From positions 495,335 to 559,334 of the forward strand of contig CATOSP010000003.1 of the NCBI GenBank assembly GCA_951812625.1: DNA of 64,000 nt, given 5' to 3'. The notes beneath the pieces were generated by a model. It was not told the DNA's origin, made no database searches, and worked only from the letters and a program-made list of their open reading frames with translations. The position numbers and the translations under genes were made by a program. The DNA comes from an uncultured Dehalococcoidia bacterium. Lineage in GTDB: Bacteria > Chloroflexota > Dehalococcoidia > Lucifugimonadales > UBA3495. The stretch's first letter is position 1, and every line of letters starts with the position of its first letter. Below are positions 8,838 to 17,993 of this stretch, piece by piece.

Positions 8838-8960
8838 CTACCCGTGAAGTTCGACGCCTTTGTCGAAGAGCAGGAGAACCGTGTTCCGGGCCAGTCCCAG
8901 TTCCCGGGCAATCGCCCGGGCCGAATGGCCCCGTCCCTTCATCTCGTAGATCTCTTTCAT
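8838..8960 (-). pseudogene. IS21-family IstA N-terminal fragment
   Basis: A 40-codon frame starts at ATG 8960 behind an AGGTGGAG site and reads MKEIYEMKGRGHSARAIA then RELGLARNTV, the helix-turn-helix head of IstA transposases (about 400-500 residues in full). It ends at a stop at 8838-8840 and no DDE domain or IstB ATPase follows, so this is a relic. Read alone it could still make a 40-residue DNA-binding peptide. Confidence 0.6.
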
Positions 8961-9734
8961 GTCTCCACCTCTTAGCAATCCTTTCAGACACCTCCGCGGA
9001 GTGTCCGCAGATGATGCCCTTGTTGCCCGGGTAGCTCAATCCCAACTTGTAACTTCGGCTCATCTTAAGTTCGTAACTTACAACCCTCTACCCAGGCATT
9101 GCGGAGACGGACGTTCAGGCCGCCATCCAGATCCCAAGAGCCCGCACAAGGCCGCTTCTCCTTGCGGGAAACACCGGGATTTGATAGGCTACTCGCGCCA
9201 CGGCTACAGACCCGGTAATTCCCCTTTTTGCGGATGCATTAGACCGCCCGGGACGGGATTTGGCGCAACCCGCGCCTCCTTGCCGGTTTAATGCACAGGG
9301 TTGGTAGCCGTGGCAAGCGCCTATCCTGACCGCAAGGGGGCACCCCCATGATCGTTGCTCCAGGACCCCCTCTACCGCTCCCCGCACGGCCATTCCCGGT
9401 TACCGGCTGTGGTCCGCCAGGGCCCGGCGATTGCAGTATCGCGGTGCGCCCACTGCCTCTGAATCCATCGCGTCCGTGAATCTGCATTACAACCGACCTC
9501 CCCCGGGACATGACGCAGGAAACGCCGCTCGTGGACTGAAGTCACCGCCAGCACGCCGGGCCGCCCCCCGTACCACCCCGCCGCACACCCGGGCTCCTGG
9601 CGGGAGCAAAGCTTCGCTGGCTCCCAGGAACATGCAGGTCGCGGACCGGTCTTACCCCTGGCCTCGGGCGGCGATTCTCCGCGCAAATCCCACGACTCGC
9701 GGGTAATCGAGAACACCAGGTACGAGGGACAAAA
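8961..9734. other. Long non-coding stretch with nested stem element B
   Basis: No supported gene in about 770 bp ahead of the PQQ lipoprotein. The notable content is the nested inverted repeat at 9197-9314. Open frames on either strand lack domains and start signals. Confidence 0.45.
9197..9314. repeat. Nested stem-loop element, copy B
   Basis: Outer arms GCCACGGCTAC (9197-9207) and GTAGCCGTGGC (9304-9314) are perfect; inner arms GCATTAGACCG (9236-9246) and CGGTTTAATGC (9284-9294) pair with one G-U-type position; a small GGCGC/GCGCC hairpin tops it. Its outer arms and the adjacent GTTGGTA are shared with the element at 5289-5401. Confidence 0.55.
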
Positions 9735-12614
9735 ATGAAACAGGCAACCTACATGGTCATTCTCACACTGCTGGTTGCTCTAATCGCCGTTTCCTGCAGC
9801 GAGCCGCAGCCGGAACAACCGGTTCCTCCGGACTCGCGGACCGGGAGCGGGAACCCGGGAGGCTCTATCCCGGCAACATCGACTGCGTCCACGTCCGGTG
9901 CGGCCGGCGACACCGGCAGGTCCACCGGAGTTGCTGCGGGTGGCCCCGCCGGCTCCTCGCCGGATGCTGGGAGCCAGGTCACGCAGCCGGTGGGAACCCC
10001 GCCGGGAAGAGCGCCAGCCTCTCCACCTCCCGGAGGCGCCCGGGCCTCCGGCCCGGCAGGGCCTGGCTCCCGCAGTCCTGCGGGACCTCCACCGGATTCA
10101 GCCACCACCACTGCGGCCCCGCAGCCGCAGGACCCGACCCAGCCGCCGGGTTACTACCTCGGTTCCGGGCACGGCCTCGCCCTCGCCCAGACCGCCAGGC
10201 AGGACATTGAACGCCGCGAGGGGTGGGTGAACATCACGCTCAACCTCGTGGCGGTCAGGTTCGATGGCGGCGGGGTGACCCTCGAGCGAGGACAACAACC
10301 CAACTCCATCTGCCTCGAGGGGTCCGAGGGCTCCCCGGACTGCCTCATGGTCAAATGGGGCAGCGAGGAGCAATATGATGCCGAGCTTACGGGTCCCGGC
10401 GGCAGCCGCTCCGTCCTCCTGGACGACGCCAGGCCGGTGGCCCCCAAGGCGGTCAACCTCGGGGTGGCGTTTCAACTGCCCTCCAACGCAACGACGGCCA
10501 GCCTGCTCTTCGGAGAGCACAAGATTCCCCTGGACCTGGACGGAGATTATGCCCCGAGGGAGGACCATGACAGCCCGGTGGCCGTGTCGACGGCGCCGCC
10601 GTCCCAGGACCCGAAGACGGGGGCCTTCTTCATGGACTCCGGGCATGGCATCGGGGTGACCGGAGTCTCCCGGACAATGGCGGACGACGGCTCGCTCATG
10701 TCGTCGGTCACCGTGGGACTGTCGGTCCTGTCCGTGGGCGAGTACGATCCCTCCGCCCCGGGACCGGGCGAAGCCGGCGGGCCGGGCGCCGTCTGTTTCG
10801 GGAAGGACGGAGGCGAGTGCATCCAGGTCTTCTGGGGCCCGGAGGAGCAGTTCGACGCCGCCCTCTACCTGGAGGGGGGCGACAGGTTCGCCAGGGCTCG
10901 GTCGGCGGACGCCCGGTGGCCTCTGCCCGTCAACATCCGGTTCAGGCTGCCCCACAACCATGACAGCGCCGTCCTGAAGTTCGGGAGCCACAGGATACCA
11001 ATCGACCTCAGGGGCATGAGGAGCGATGGGCCGGTGTACGATTACACGGTCCACTACCCGGAGGCCGTTCCCGGGACGGCCCTCTACGAACATGACGGAA
11101 AGACCGTGGTCCTCGACCGCGTGAAGCACGACCCCTCACGCGGCCACCTGGAGCTGGCAATGACGGCCAGGAACGGCAATGAGGCCTCGGACTTCACGCC
11201 GCTGTTCCATCCGGTCGCCCTCTTCTCCGCCAGCGGCAAGGTGAACAGAAGGGCGGACGGAGAGGACTTCCGGGTCAGATGGTCAGCTCCCACCACCATC
11301 AGGGGCGAGACGCTGGCCCCCGGACAGACTTCCCCGCTCACCTTCGTCGTCCCCAGGGCCGGAGACCGGAAATGGGGCGACGCCGCCTACTCCAGGGATC
11401 CGGCGAAGCGCACCGATGGAGCGGTCTTTCAGGTGTCGGAGGAGCGCACGCGGGCAATTGGACCAGAGGCGCTCCCCGAGCCTGTCCCCAGGTTCGTCAG
11501 GTTCAAACGGGCTGAAGACGAGCGGGAATTCTTCGTGGGCAGGACGCTCTGGCGTCATGAATCCGAATCCGGACTCCGGTTCCCCGCTTTCTCCGATGTC
11601 GCGGTGTACTCGTTGTCCGACGAGGGCATTCTCGCTCTCGACGCTGAAACCGGGGAGCGGCTCTGGCTCTTCAACCCCGGCAGTGCGGTGTCCAAGCCCA
11701 TAGTCGGCGATGGAGTGGTGTATGTGGCAACGGCCGAATCCAATATGCACGCCGTCGACGCCGCTACCGGAGAGCAGCTCTGGCAGTTCAAACCTGACGG
11801 CGCCCGACTACTTCCAACCTCTGCCAATGGGGTGGTGTATTTGCCCACATGGGGCGGCGGTCTCTACGCTTTGAAGTCCGCCACCGGGGAACGACTCTGG
11901 CATTTCGGACCCGGTGCAGTTTTCGGTCGGACCATGGTTGCGGACGGCATGGTGTACGCCTTGTCGGGCTGCAGTCACGACGGGTGCACCGAACTGTACG
12001 CCCTGGACGCCGCCAGTGGTGAAGAGGTCTGGCGGTTCAAACCCCCGCGCTACACAATCCACCTCTCTGCGGTAGCAGGCAATGTCGTGTATGTGGAAGG
12101 CGGCTACGGATTTTACGCGCTGGACGCCGCTACCGGACAGGAGATGTGGCGCCGCGGAATACGTTCCGCACTGCTCGCAGTGGAAGGCGGTATGGTGTAT
12201 GTGAGGTCGAGCGAAGCCATCAGCGCCCTGGGGGCCACAACTGGAGAGCCGGCCTGGTGGTTGGAAACCCGCACTCGTCGGAACTTCAGAGCCTCAGTTG
12301 CCGATGGGAGAGTGTTTGCAGCGGAGGTGCTGGGCGGTGGTGGTTCCAAACTCGACGCGGTATACGATGCCGCCACCGGGGAACTTCTCTGGCGGGTCAG
12401 ACCAAGGGACAGTTTCAGATTTCTCACGGCAGCGGATGGAGTGGTCTACGTCATGTCCGACGGGCTGAAGGCCCTGTCCGCTGACACCGGGCAACTTCTC
12501 TGGCGGTCCAGCGACATAGGCCAGATCTTCCACTACTCCACAGTGCTGGACGGAGTGCTGTATGGCACATCCGGCGGGCATATGCACGCGATAATTGCCG
12601 GCGGCGGCCGGTGA
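9735..12614 (+). CDS. Large lipoprotein with duplicated unknown domain and C-terminal PQQ-type beta-propeller
   Basis: The 959-residue product begins with a type II signal peptide ending LIAVSC (Cys21), so it is exported and lipid-anchored. Residues about 25-135 are a Pro/Ser/Gly/Thr-rich linker. Two homologous domains follow (about 137-280 and 295-440); each opens with a GSGHG or DSGHG motif, has a Cys pair (CLEGSEGSPDC; CFGKDGGEC), an F/WGxEEQFDA-like segment and ends with LxFGxHxIPxDL. A third region (about 440-600) resembles a DUF4352-type beta domain. Residues about 640-955 are propeller blades with repeated DGVVYV and LDAATGExLWRF, the PQQ_2/BamB-like repeat. No quinoprotein dehydrogenase partner is present, so a structural or ligand-binding role is more likely than catalysis. 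Confidence 0.8.
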   Translation: MKQATYMVILTLLVALIAVSCSEPQPEQPVPPDSRTGSGNPGGSIPATSTASTSGAAGDTGRSTGVAAGGPAGSSPDAGSQVTQPVGTPPGRAPASPPPGGARASGPAGPGSRSPAGPPPDSATTTAAPQPQDPTQPPGYYLGSGHGLALAQTARQDIERREGWVNITLNLVAVRFDGGGVTLERGQQPNSICLEGSEGSPDCLMVKWGSEEQYDAELTGPGGSRSVLLDDARPVAPKAVNLGVAFQLPSNATTASLLFGEHKIPLDLDGDYAPREDHDSPVAVSTAPPSQDPKTGAFFMDSGHGIGVTGVSRTMADDGSLMSSVTVGLSVLSVGEYDPSAPGPGEAGGPGAVCFGKDGGECIQVFWGPEEQFDAALYLEGGDRFARARSADARWPLPVNIRFRLPHNHDSAVLKFGSHRIPIDLRGMRSDGPVYDYTVHYPEAVPGTALYEHDGKTVVLDRVKHDPSRGHLELAMTARNGNEASDFTPLFHPVALFSASGKVNRRADGEDFRVRWSAPTTIRGETLAPGQTSPLTFVVPRAGDRKWGDAAYSRDPAKRTDGAVFQVSEERTRAIGPEALPEPVPRFVRFKRAEDEREFFVGRTLWRHESESGLRFPAFSDVAVYSLSDEGILALDAETGERLWLFNPGSAVSKPIVGDGVVYVATAESNMHAVDAATGEQLWQFKPDGARLLPTSANGVVYLPTWGGGLYALKSATGERLWHFGPGAVFGRTMVADGMVYALSGCSHDGCTELYALDAASGEEVWRFKPPRYTIHLSAVAGNVVYVEGGYGFYALDAATGQEMWRRGIRSALLAVEGGMVYVRSSEAISALGATTGEPAWWLETRTRRNFRASVADGRVFAAEVLGGGGSKLDAVYDAATGELLWRVRPRDSFRFLTAADGVVYVMSDGLKALSADTGQLLWRSSDIGQIFHYSTVLDGVLYGTSGGHMHAIIAGGGR

Positions 12615-12838
12615 CGGTCCCGCCCTATCCGTCGGGGTGAAATACAAACTCCGTTCCCCGCAGGCACCGAAGCATCCCCATTTCCAGGGTATAGCGCCGG
12701 CCTGTTGACACCCGGCAATGCGGGAGGCACCGGCGCGAGCGCTTTTCGGGAGGCGCCCATGACCGGTTCCCAGGCCGGATTGATGCGACCCTGGCGTGGC
12801 TGCTGACCGGGAGGAACCACAGTGGAGGAGAGAAAAGG

Positions 12839-13621
12839 TTGCCCGCGCTGACGACTTTCTGCAACACGGACCCCCGGGCGCTTCAGATCGCCCGCGAACT
12901 GCACCTGTCGGAAAACCCAACAGTCACGGTCCTCTACGGGTCCAGGGCCAGGGGCGACTACGCGGAGGGGCGGTCCGACGTGGACATACTGCTGGTGCAA
13001 GAGGCCCTCCCGGCTGAGGAGCAAAAGGCAAGGGTGGCCTTCAAGTCGCTATCGCTCGCGGCGTCACTCTACCGGGGATACCGGGTCCAGGTGCAGGTTG
13101 TCTGGCTGACGCTGGAGGAGTTCGACAGGAGGCGGCGCAGGAGGAACGATTTTGTGTCACAGGCCCTGGACCACGGGACCATCCTGTCCGAAAGCAGCGC
13201 TGACTATGGGACCTGGTCGAGGCACGCCACAACTTCCCATCACGTCAGGCAGGCAGAGCGCCATCTCCGCTTCTTCCTCGACCGGCAGGCTGAGAGTGAA
13301 CCGGACGACCACTATCCGGGCAGACAGGCCTTCGCGGCGATGAAGGACGCGCTGAAAGCGATGGTTTTCGCTTCCGGGGAGTGGTGTCCGGGTGTTGAAG
13401 ACATCGGCATGCTGACCGGCCTGGCCGCCAGGGCCGACGCGGCCTTCACCTTTCGTCCTGCGATAGATGCGGACGTTTACAGCCAGTACGGCTCTCCCAG
13501 GGCGGGACTTCCCATCGACCGCCCGCTGCCCGGCATCGCGGACTACAGGGATCTGGTGGAAGGAGACGTCCGCGCGGTGCTGGCCAGGGCACAGGCGCTC
13601 AGGGAATCCTGGGGTTCGTAG
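12839..13621 (+). CDS. MNT-HEPN fusion: minimal nucleotidyltransferase with C-terminal HEPN domain
   Basis: The start is TTG 12839 behind GGAGGAG, giving 260 residues. LYGSRARGDYAEGRSDVD (about 32-49) is the canonical GSxxRG...SDxD nucleotidyltransferase signature with Asp47 and Asp49 as metal ligands. Residues about 130-215 (RQAERHLRFFL, QAFAAMKDALKAMVFASGE, DIGMLTGLA) match the helical pattern of HEPN domains; I do not see the RxxxxxH RNase motif, so this HEPN is probably inactive. MNT and HEPN usually occur as separate antitoxin and toxin genes in which the MNT AMPylates the HEPN; kanamycin nucleotidyltransferase-like single-chain fusions also exist. Its place in the island supports a toxin-antitoxin or defence origin. 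Confidence 0.75.
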   Translation: MPALTTFCNTDPRALQIARELHLSENPTVTVLYGSRARGDYAEGRSDVDILLVQEALPAEEQKARVAFKSLSLAASLYRGYRVQVQVVWLTLEEFDRRRRRRNDFVSQALDHGTILSESSADYGTWSRHATTSHHVRQAERHLRFFLDRQAESEPDDHYPGRQAFAAMKDALKAMVFASGEWCPGVEDIGMLTGLAARADAAFTFRPAIDADVYSQYGSPRAGLPIDRPLPGIADYRDLVEGDVRAVLARAQALRESWGS

Positions 13622-13775
13622 AGGGCGTAATGCCGGACTGCCGACCCGGAGTTGGCCGCGTTCCTGCGGGAGCCGCATATCAGATGGAAGGACCGCGGGA
13701 GGGTGGGCGGTTTCCAGATACAGACGGGGACGGTACGCCACCGCCACGAGCAGGCTGGACGATGGGGATACGGAC

Positions 13776-14240
13776 ATGCTTCCGGCTCTCGGAATAATGC
13801 TTGCATTGGCGGGACTGGCCTGGTGGTGGACCCGGACCACGGACCGGGCATATGAACAGGGGAAGAGCCTCGGGAATCTGGAGGGATATACCCAGTATCT
13901 GGGGAGGCTGATAGGCTGCGACCTGGAAGGCGAGGAAGGCCTGGAGGTTTTCCTGCAAGTGTACCGGGACAAGATCGCCAGTGCGGAGTTGCCCGGGAGT
14001 CCGGAGCTTGGCCGGACTGTGTTCAGGTCCGATCCCGAGGACACGCTTGGAAGGCATGACCGGGACTGCGAGAAGCGGCGCGCGGCAGGGATAGCAATGT
14101 GGTGCGTGATGGGTGAAATGCACCAGGGAAGTTCTCAGGAAGAACTGAAACAGCGGCTTTACGACCTGTATGAGAGACACGGGAAGCCTGTTGAGGGGCT
14201 GAGGGCAGAGATGGGAGACAGGGCCAGGGCCGCCAGGTGA
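13776..14240 (+). CDS. Small membrane-anchored protein of unknown function
   Basis: I choose ATG 13776, because it gives an N-terminal membrane helix (MLPALGIMLALAGLAWWW) followed by a charged soluble region of about 135 residues; the frame extends upstream but that part looks like shadow sequence. The soluble part (KSLGNLEGYTQYLGRLIGCD; AMWCVMGEMHQGSSQEEL) is helical with no recognised family. The stop overlaps the next start as GTGA, so the two are probably co-translated. The last codons lie in the right copy of the long direct repeat; a decayed second copy of this 3' end occurs near 6,319. Confidence 0.55.
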   Translation: MLPALGIMLALAGLAWWWTRTTDRAYEQGKSLGNLEGYTQYLGRLIGCDLEGEEGLEVFLQVYRDKIASAELPGSPELGRTVFRSDPEDTLGRHDRDCEKRRAAGIAMWCVMGEMHQGSSQEELKQRLYDLYERHGKPVEGLRAEMGDRARAAR

Positions 14241-14317
14241 CGACTGCGGCTGCGCCGGCCGGCGCGTGTGCGAACCCGGCTTCCAGCCCTCAATGCACAC
14301 TCAGACCCGTCGGCCGG
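14194..14317 (+). repeat. Long direct repeat, right copy
   Basis: Nearly identical to 6319-6442 and in the same orientation. Here it is intact and in coding frame: it covers the last residues of the membrane-anchored protein, the GTGA overlap and about the first 27 codons of the next gene, with the 14-bp palindrome at 14252-14265. This copy is therefore likely the original. Confidence 0.75.
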
Positions 14318-14758
14318 GGAACGCGAACCACCGGCCGTCGCCATCGGAAGGCCGCTGCGGAACATGTCCACGACATCGCCGCCAGCCTGGGCCTGGGGTA
14401 CGTGCGGACCCCGACCCCCACGGACCTGGAGCAGATGTACCGGGACACCAGGGGCGGCCGCATCGCCCGGAGCAGGTTCAGCCGTCTCCTCCGGTCCAGC
14501 CTGTTGATTCTGGAGGCGGCGGAAGGCGAAGACACCAGGTACCTCACGGTGGAGACTCCCTTCAGGGCCACTCCGGAGGACGTCTCGACGGCTGAGGCGA
14601 TCGCCGAATTGATGGCCGAACTCGCCGGCTGCCCATGCCGCCCAGTAATCGCCTGCGTGGTGAGGGACTCCTCGGCGGAGGCAGGCGGTGCATCCAGCCA
14701 GGTCCACTGGTATGCCATCGAACCGGGTGACCTGGAGGCGGAATCACTGGCCTCGTAG
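14237..14758 (+). CDS. Hypothetical protein, translationally coupled to the preceding gene
   Basis: The GTG at 14237 overlaps the upstream stop by the GTGA arrangement; no better start exists before the conserved-looking part. Residues 1-27 are low-complexity and lie in the duplicated repeat, so they may be recently acquired. The remainder (IAASLGLGYVRTPTPTDLEQ; RSRFSRLLRSSLLILEAAEG) looks like a globular alpha/beta protein of about 130 residues, ending VHWYAIEPGDLE. I recognise no family. Cys in AGCPCRP could bind metal but there is no second pair. Confidence 0.5.
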   Translation: MTTAAAPAGACANPASSPQCTLRPVGRGTRTTGRRHRKAAAEHVHDIAASLGLGYVRTPTPTDLEQMYRDTRGGRIARSRFSRLLRSSLLILEAAEGEDTRYLTVETPFRATPEDVSTAEAIAELMAELAGCPCRPVIACVVRDSSAEAGGASSQVHWYAIEPGDLEAESLAS

Positions 14759-14913
14759 CCCGGCCACACCCCGGGAGACAGCGTAGATACGGGTTGCGCA
14801 GGTCGCGCCAGTGCCGGGCCACGTAGGAGGGCGACCGCTGTTTTTCCGCCCGGATACCCTGCCGGGAAAACTTGGCAACCCGGAACACCTGCATCCGGAA
14901 ATGGAGAGGTCGA

Positions 14914-15210
14914 ATGGACCACGGAGAGGACCTCACGCCGCAGGACGTGGCGGACAACATACGCGCCATGTGCCGGGCTGAGGAGATCACCCAGGAGCGC
15001 TTCGGTGAGTTCGCCGCCCAACCGGGCTGGAGCGTGGTCACCGTGTGGCAGTCGGCGGACGCCGCGCCGAGCGGTATGGCCTTCTACTCCAGGTTAGCCG
15101 GCGAAAGGGTGCGGGTGACCTTCGAGAAAACCAAAGCCGTCCGCCACTTCCGCTCCGCCGGAGAGGTCATCGGGTTCGTCCGTGACGTCGAGTTGCACCT
15201 GGAACACTGA
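14914..15210 (+). CDS. Hypothetical protein, 98 residues
   Basis: ATG 14914 follows GGAGAGG at good spacing. The product is small, acidic and soluble (DLTPQDVADNIRAMCRAEEI; VTFEKTKAVRHFRSAGEVIG). No membrane helix, no signal peptide, no domain I can name. It sits in the same direction as the two preceding unknown genes, about 155 bp on. Confidence 0.5.
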   Translation: MDHGEDLTPQDVADNIRAMCRAEEITQERFGEFAAQPGWSVVTVWQSADAAPSGMAFYSRLAGERVRVTFEKTKAVRHFRSAGEVIGFVRDVELHLEH

Positions 15211-15833
15211 GGGGACTTGCCAGGGAAGCAGTCCCTCTCAGAGAGGCTTCCAGGGTGGAAGCCGACCCGGGGCACCCCGGAGACCGGGAGCTGCGAACAG
15301 CTTCAACCCGATGGCCGTGGAACCGTACCAGGGACAGCATTCAGGGATCGGGCGGACACCGACCCACCGGTCGGAACGTCGCCGGGCGTTTACCCCCTAG
15401 CAGCAGCGTTGGGACCTCGGTACCAGGTCCGGAGAGGCATGACCGGAGAACTGGCGCCACACCTTTCCCACCGGACCGAAATGCCCATGGCAACCTTCTA
15501 CCTCGGACTTGACACCGGCTCCGGCGCCGTCATGTCCACCGAGAGATGGGCCGCCCGGCAAACCCTCTTCAGACACCGTTGGCCCAGGAACGATGGGACG
15601 AACACCCAGGTCACAGGTACCGGACATCGCCCGCACATGAACTCCCTACCAACAGGCGGAAACAAGGGTCGTTCGGTGAATAGCCCCTGTCATGGAGGTT
15701 CTGACCCTGGTTGCACGCGCACGAGTCGGGTCCTGCACGCGAATGCTCCAGTTCCGCTGGGGCATCAGGCTCGGATTCACCCTCTGAAACCCCTCTCCGA
15801 GACGGGGCCCTCTTGCACATGAAATCCTGGCGC
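15211..15833. other. Intergenic region before the convergent replication-relaxation gene
   Basis: No supported gene. One plus-strand frame contains MATFYLGLDTGSG (from about 15,489), which looks like the head of a protein, but what follows does not look like protein, so at most it is a relic. Confidence 0.4.
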
Positions 15834-17543
15834 TCACCTCATGTCCACGGGAGTTCCAAGCACGTTCCAGATGGCGTCCGGCCCTGTCAGCCGCCCCTTC
15901 TTCACCTCCCCGAGGGTGGTGACCATAGCCGGGACCAGCACGCCCTGCTCAACGTACACCGACCGAACCTCAGCCAGAAAATTCCTGGCTCCCCGGTCAG
16001 TTTCGCACACGAAGGCGGCCCGGACGGGCTGACCCTCGCTCGCCGCCTTGACGTACGGCACAAGCTTCCGCTCGACATGCGACGGAGTTGTGGCAGACCT
16101 CTCGAATTCCACGAAGACAGGAAGCGTTCTGTCATCGATCAGAGCCATCAGCACCGCGTCCGGCGGGATCTGGGTCACGCCCCGGATGTGGAGCAGCGCC
16201 CGCCAGCCGGCGTAAACGCCCAGTCCCGCATGCATCAACTCGATCACCGTCTCGTGGAGGCCAAGGGTGTGCCGCCAGTGGGGTCTTTCCTGCCGGTGGT
16301 CCTGCCCGATGTCAGTGGTGATTCGTCCGCGCACGGTGTTCACGTGTGAGCCATCCAGGTTCGCAACGTACGTGTCACCTCCATGCCCCAGGTAGTACAT
16401 CCGCTCACCGAGCGGGTTTACCCTGAACTGAATCAGGTCGCAGGCGAGCATGGCTTGGAGCATATCATTGGTTCGGCTCCAGGAATCCCGGCACAGGCGA
16501 TGGATCTGCGGCATTGTCAGTCCTGACCACTCCGACAGAAGATTGAGAATGCGAAATCCCAGGACGTTTGAAAGGGGAGCGGCCCTGGTCATGAACACCG
16601 GCAATCCGGGACGGTCTGGTCCGGGCTCTCCATCCTTGCTCCTGTCGGGGCACAGGTACTCCGGATGCCCCAGAGTCTCGGACGAGAACCGGTCTGCCAC
16701 ATCGTCGATGGATGGAGTCACCGACCCCTCCGGGATCCACTGGCCGGTTTCGACATCCACCCAGAGGTATGCGGGGGGCCGGACCTGGTAGTCACTGGGC
16801 ATGGCCCCATATGCCTTGTACAGAGCCATGAAATCCTGTGTGACAAGGACGTATCCGGCCAGTTGGGGCCTGAAATCGTAGTCCGGGTCGGGGGGGTCGA
16901 TTAACCAGTTCCATCCACGACTGCGTTCCTCAGCCTCCGACACGCACACGAGGCGACGGTCGGTGAAGCGGGCGTTCCATTGCTCGACCAGAGCCTTCTC
17001 AGCGACCTGCCTGCCCAACCAGCAGAATCCCAGCCGGTACTCCCTCCCGGAATCTTTGTAGATCCCCACGGCGTACACCATCCCCCCGTACTTGAGCCAC
17101 CTCCACGCGACCGGACGCGGCGACTCCTCTTGCCCATGCCACGCCCCTCCCTCACCGCTGAACACCTTGGGGAAGATCGAGTAGAAGGCCTGAAGGGCCT
17201 CCAGGCGTTTGTAGAGATCCCCAGCTCCTCTCTTCGTAACCGACCACGGCGGATGGAGGTGGCTTTCCGGATCGGGTTCCAGCGGGTCGTGTAGGTGCCT
17301 GTCCCGGGCGGGGTGCCGGTGCACTCGTCCCGGGACCGGGAACTCGATCTTGACCCCCGCAGAGGTCAGCACCCACCTCCGCTGGCTGCGACCACCCCGG
17401 CCCACTTCAATGTAGTCCACAAGCCCATCGTCATATTGCGCCATCAGGTTCCGGTTGATGGTGGAAACGTGGCGGTCCATCAATTGAGCCAACTCGTCCG
17501 CCGCAATCCATGTGCACTGGCCGACCCAGTAGAGTGCGTCCAT
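15834..17543 (-). CDS. Replication-relaxation family protein
   Basis: The 569-residue protein has an N-terminal winged helix (WIAADELAQLMDRHVSTINR) and, at about 460-520, a restriction-endonuclease-like segment QIPPDAVLMALIDDRTLPVF followed by VEFERSATTPSHVERKL and VPYV, the hallmark of replication-relaxation proteins of integrative and conjugative elements and plasmids. These proteins are thought to act at origins of mobile elements. The middle is longer than in most relatives and contains an unassigned region (about 100-300). It is transcribed from the same strand as the zinc-ribbon gene 106 bp upstream, so they likely form one unit. It is the best evidence that the island is or was self-replicating or transferable. 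Confidence 0.65.
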   Translation of the reverse strand: MDALYWVGQCTWIAADELAQLMDRHVSTINRNLMAQYDDGLVDYIEVGRGGRSQRRWVLTSAGVKIEFPVPGRVHRHPARDRHLHDPLEPDPESHLHPPWSVTKRGAGDLYKRLEALQAFYSIFPKVFSGEGGAWHGQEESPRPVAWRWLKYGGMVYAVGIYKDSGREYRLGFCWLGRQVAEKALVEQWNARFTDRRLVCVSEAEERSRGWNWLIDPPDPDYDFRPQLAGYVLVTQDFMALYKAYGAMPSDYQVRPPAYLWVDVETGQWIPEGSVTPSIDDVADRFSSETLGHPEYLCPDRSKDGEPGPDRPGLPVFMTRAAPLSNVLGFRILNLLSEWSGLTMPQIHRLCRDSWSRTNDMLQAMLACDLIQFRVNPLGERMYYLGHGGDTYVANLDGSHVNTVRGRITTDIGQDHRQERPHWRHTLGLHETVIELMHAGLGVYAGWRALLHIRGVTQIPPDAVLMALIDDRTLPVFVEFERSATTPSHVERKLVPYVKAASEGQPVRAAFVCETDRGARNFLAEVRSVYVEQGVLVPAMVTTLGEVKKGRLTGPDAIWNVLGTPVDMR

Positions 17544-17648
17544 GATCTCCTCCGATCCAGCCTACTTCCGAGATTGCAGGCGCTATGCCCGCCACTCCTT
17601 GCGCTCGAGGCCTGGGGAACTCGGTGCTTGCCCGCGGCGCCGGGACCA

Positions 17649-17993
17649 CTACCCCGACGGCCTGCCCCAGAAGCGGCCCAAAAGCCTGCGGGGATGTGCA
17701 TGTTCCACCGGACCCACTCTCTCGCCGGCGCCGGACACGGCACAGTCCCCGCACGGGCGTGGCTCATCCACGTCACACCAAGGGCCGTAGTTGTGCAGAC
17801 CGCGCCACCTGTGGGCAATCTCAGGGAGTTCATTGCCGCCATTTAGCCGGTGCCAGCAGGAACTGCATATGGCGATGGTTTGACGTCCCCAGCGCACCAT
17901 CGCCTCGGCCTGCCGGCCGCAGTGGCCACAGATCCTTCGCTCCATCCGGCGACGCTGCTGGGCCCGCCGCCGGAGATCCCTACGTGTGGTCAT
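17649..17993 (-). CDS. Small zinc-ribbon protein
   Basis: ATG 17993 is preceded by GAGGTGATT, a good ribosome-binding site, and gives 114 residues. A basic N-terminus (TTRRDLRRRAQQRRRMERR) is followed by ICGHCGRQ...AICSSCWH, a CxxC...CxxC zinc ribbon, then CGDC further on. It is probably a nucleic-acid-binding accessory factor of the downstream replication-relaxation gene, but this rests on position only. Confidence 0.55.
   Translation of the reverse strand: MTTRRDLRRRAQQRRRMERRICGHCGRQAEAMVRWGRQTIAICSSCWHRLNGGNELPEIAHRWRGLHNYGPWCDVDEPRPCGDCAVSGAGERVGPVEHAHPRRLLGRFWGRPSG

Noticed and set aside
12704-12709. TTGACA as a -35 promoter box before the MNT-HEPN gene
   Set aside because: No matching -10 box at a suitable distance.
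15217-15822. 201-codon plus-strand frame
   Set aside because: Composition does not look like a protein apart from a short MATFYLGLDTG stretch; kept only as a possible relic in the intergenic note.
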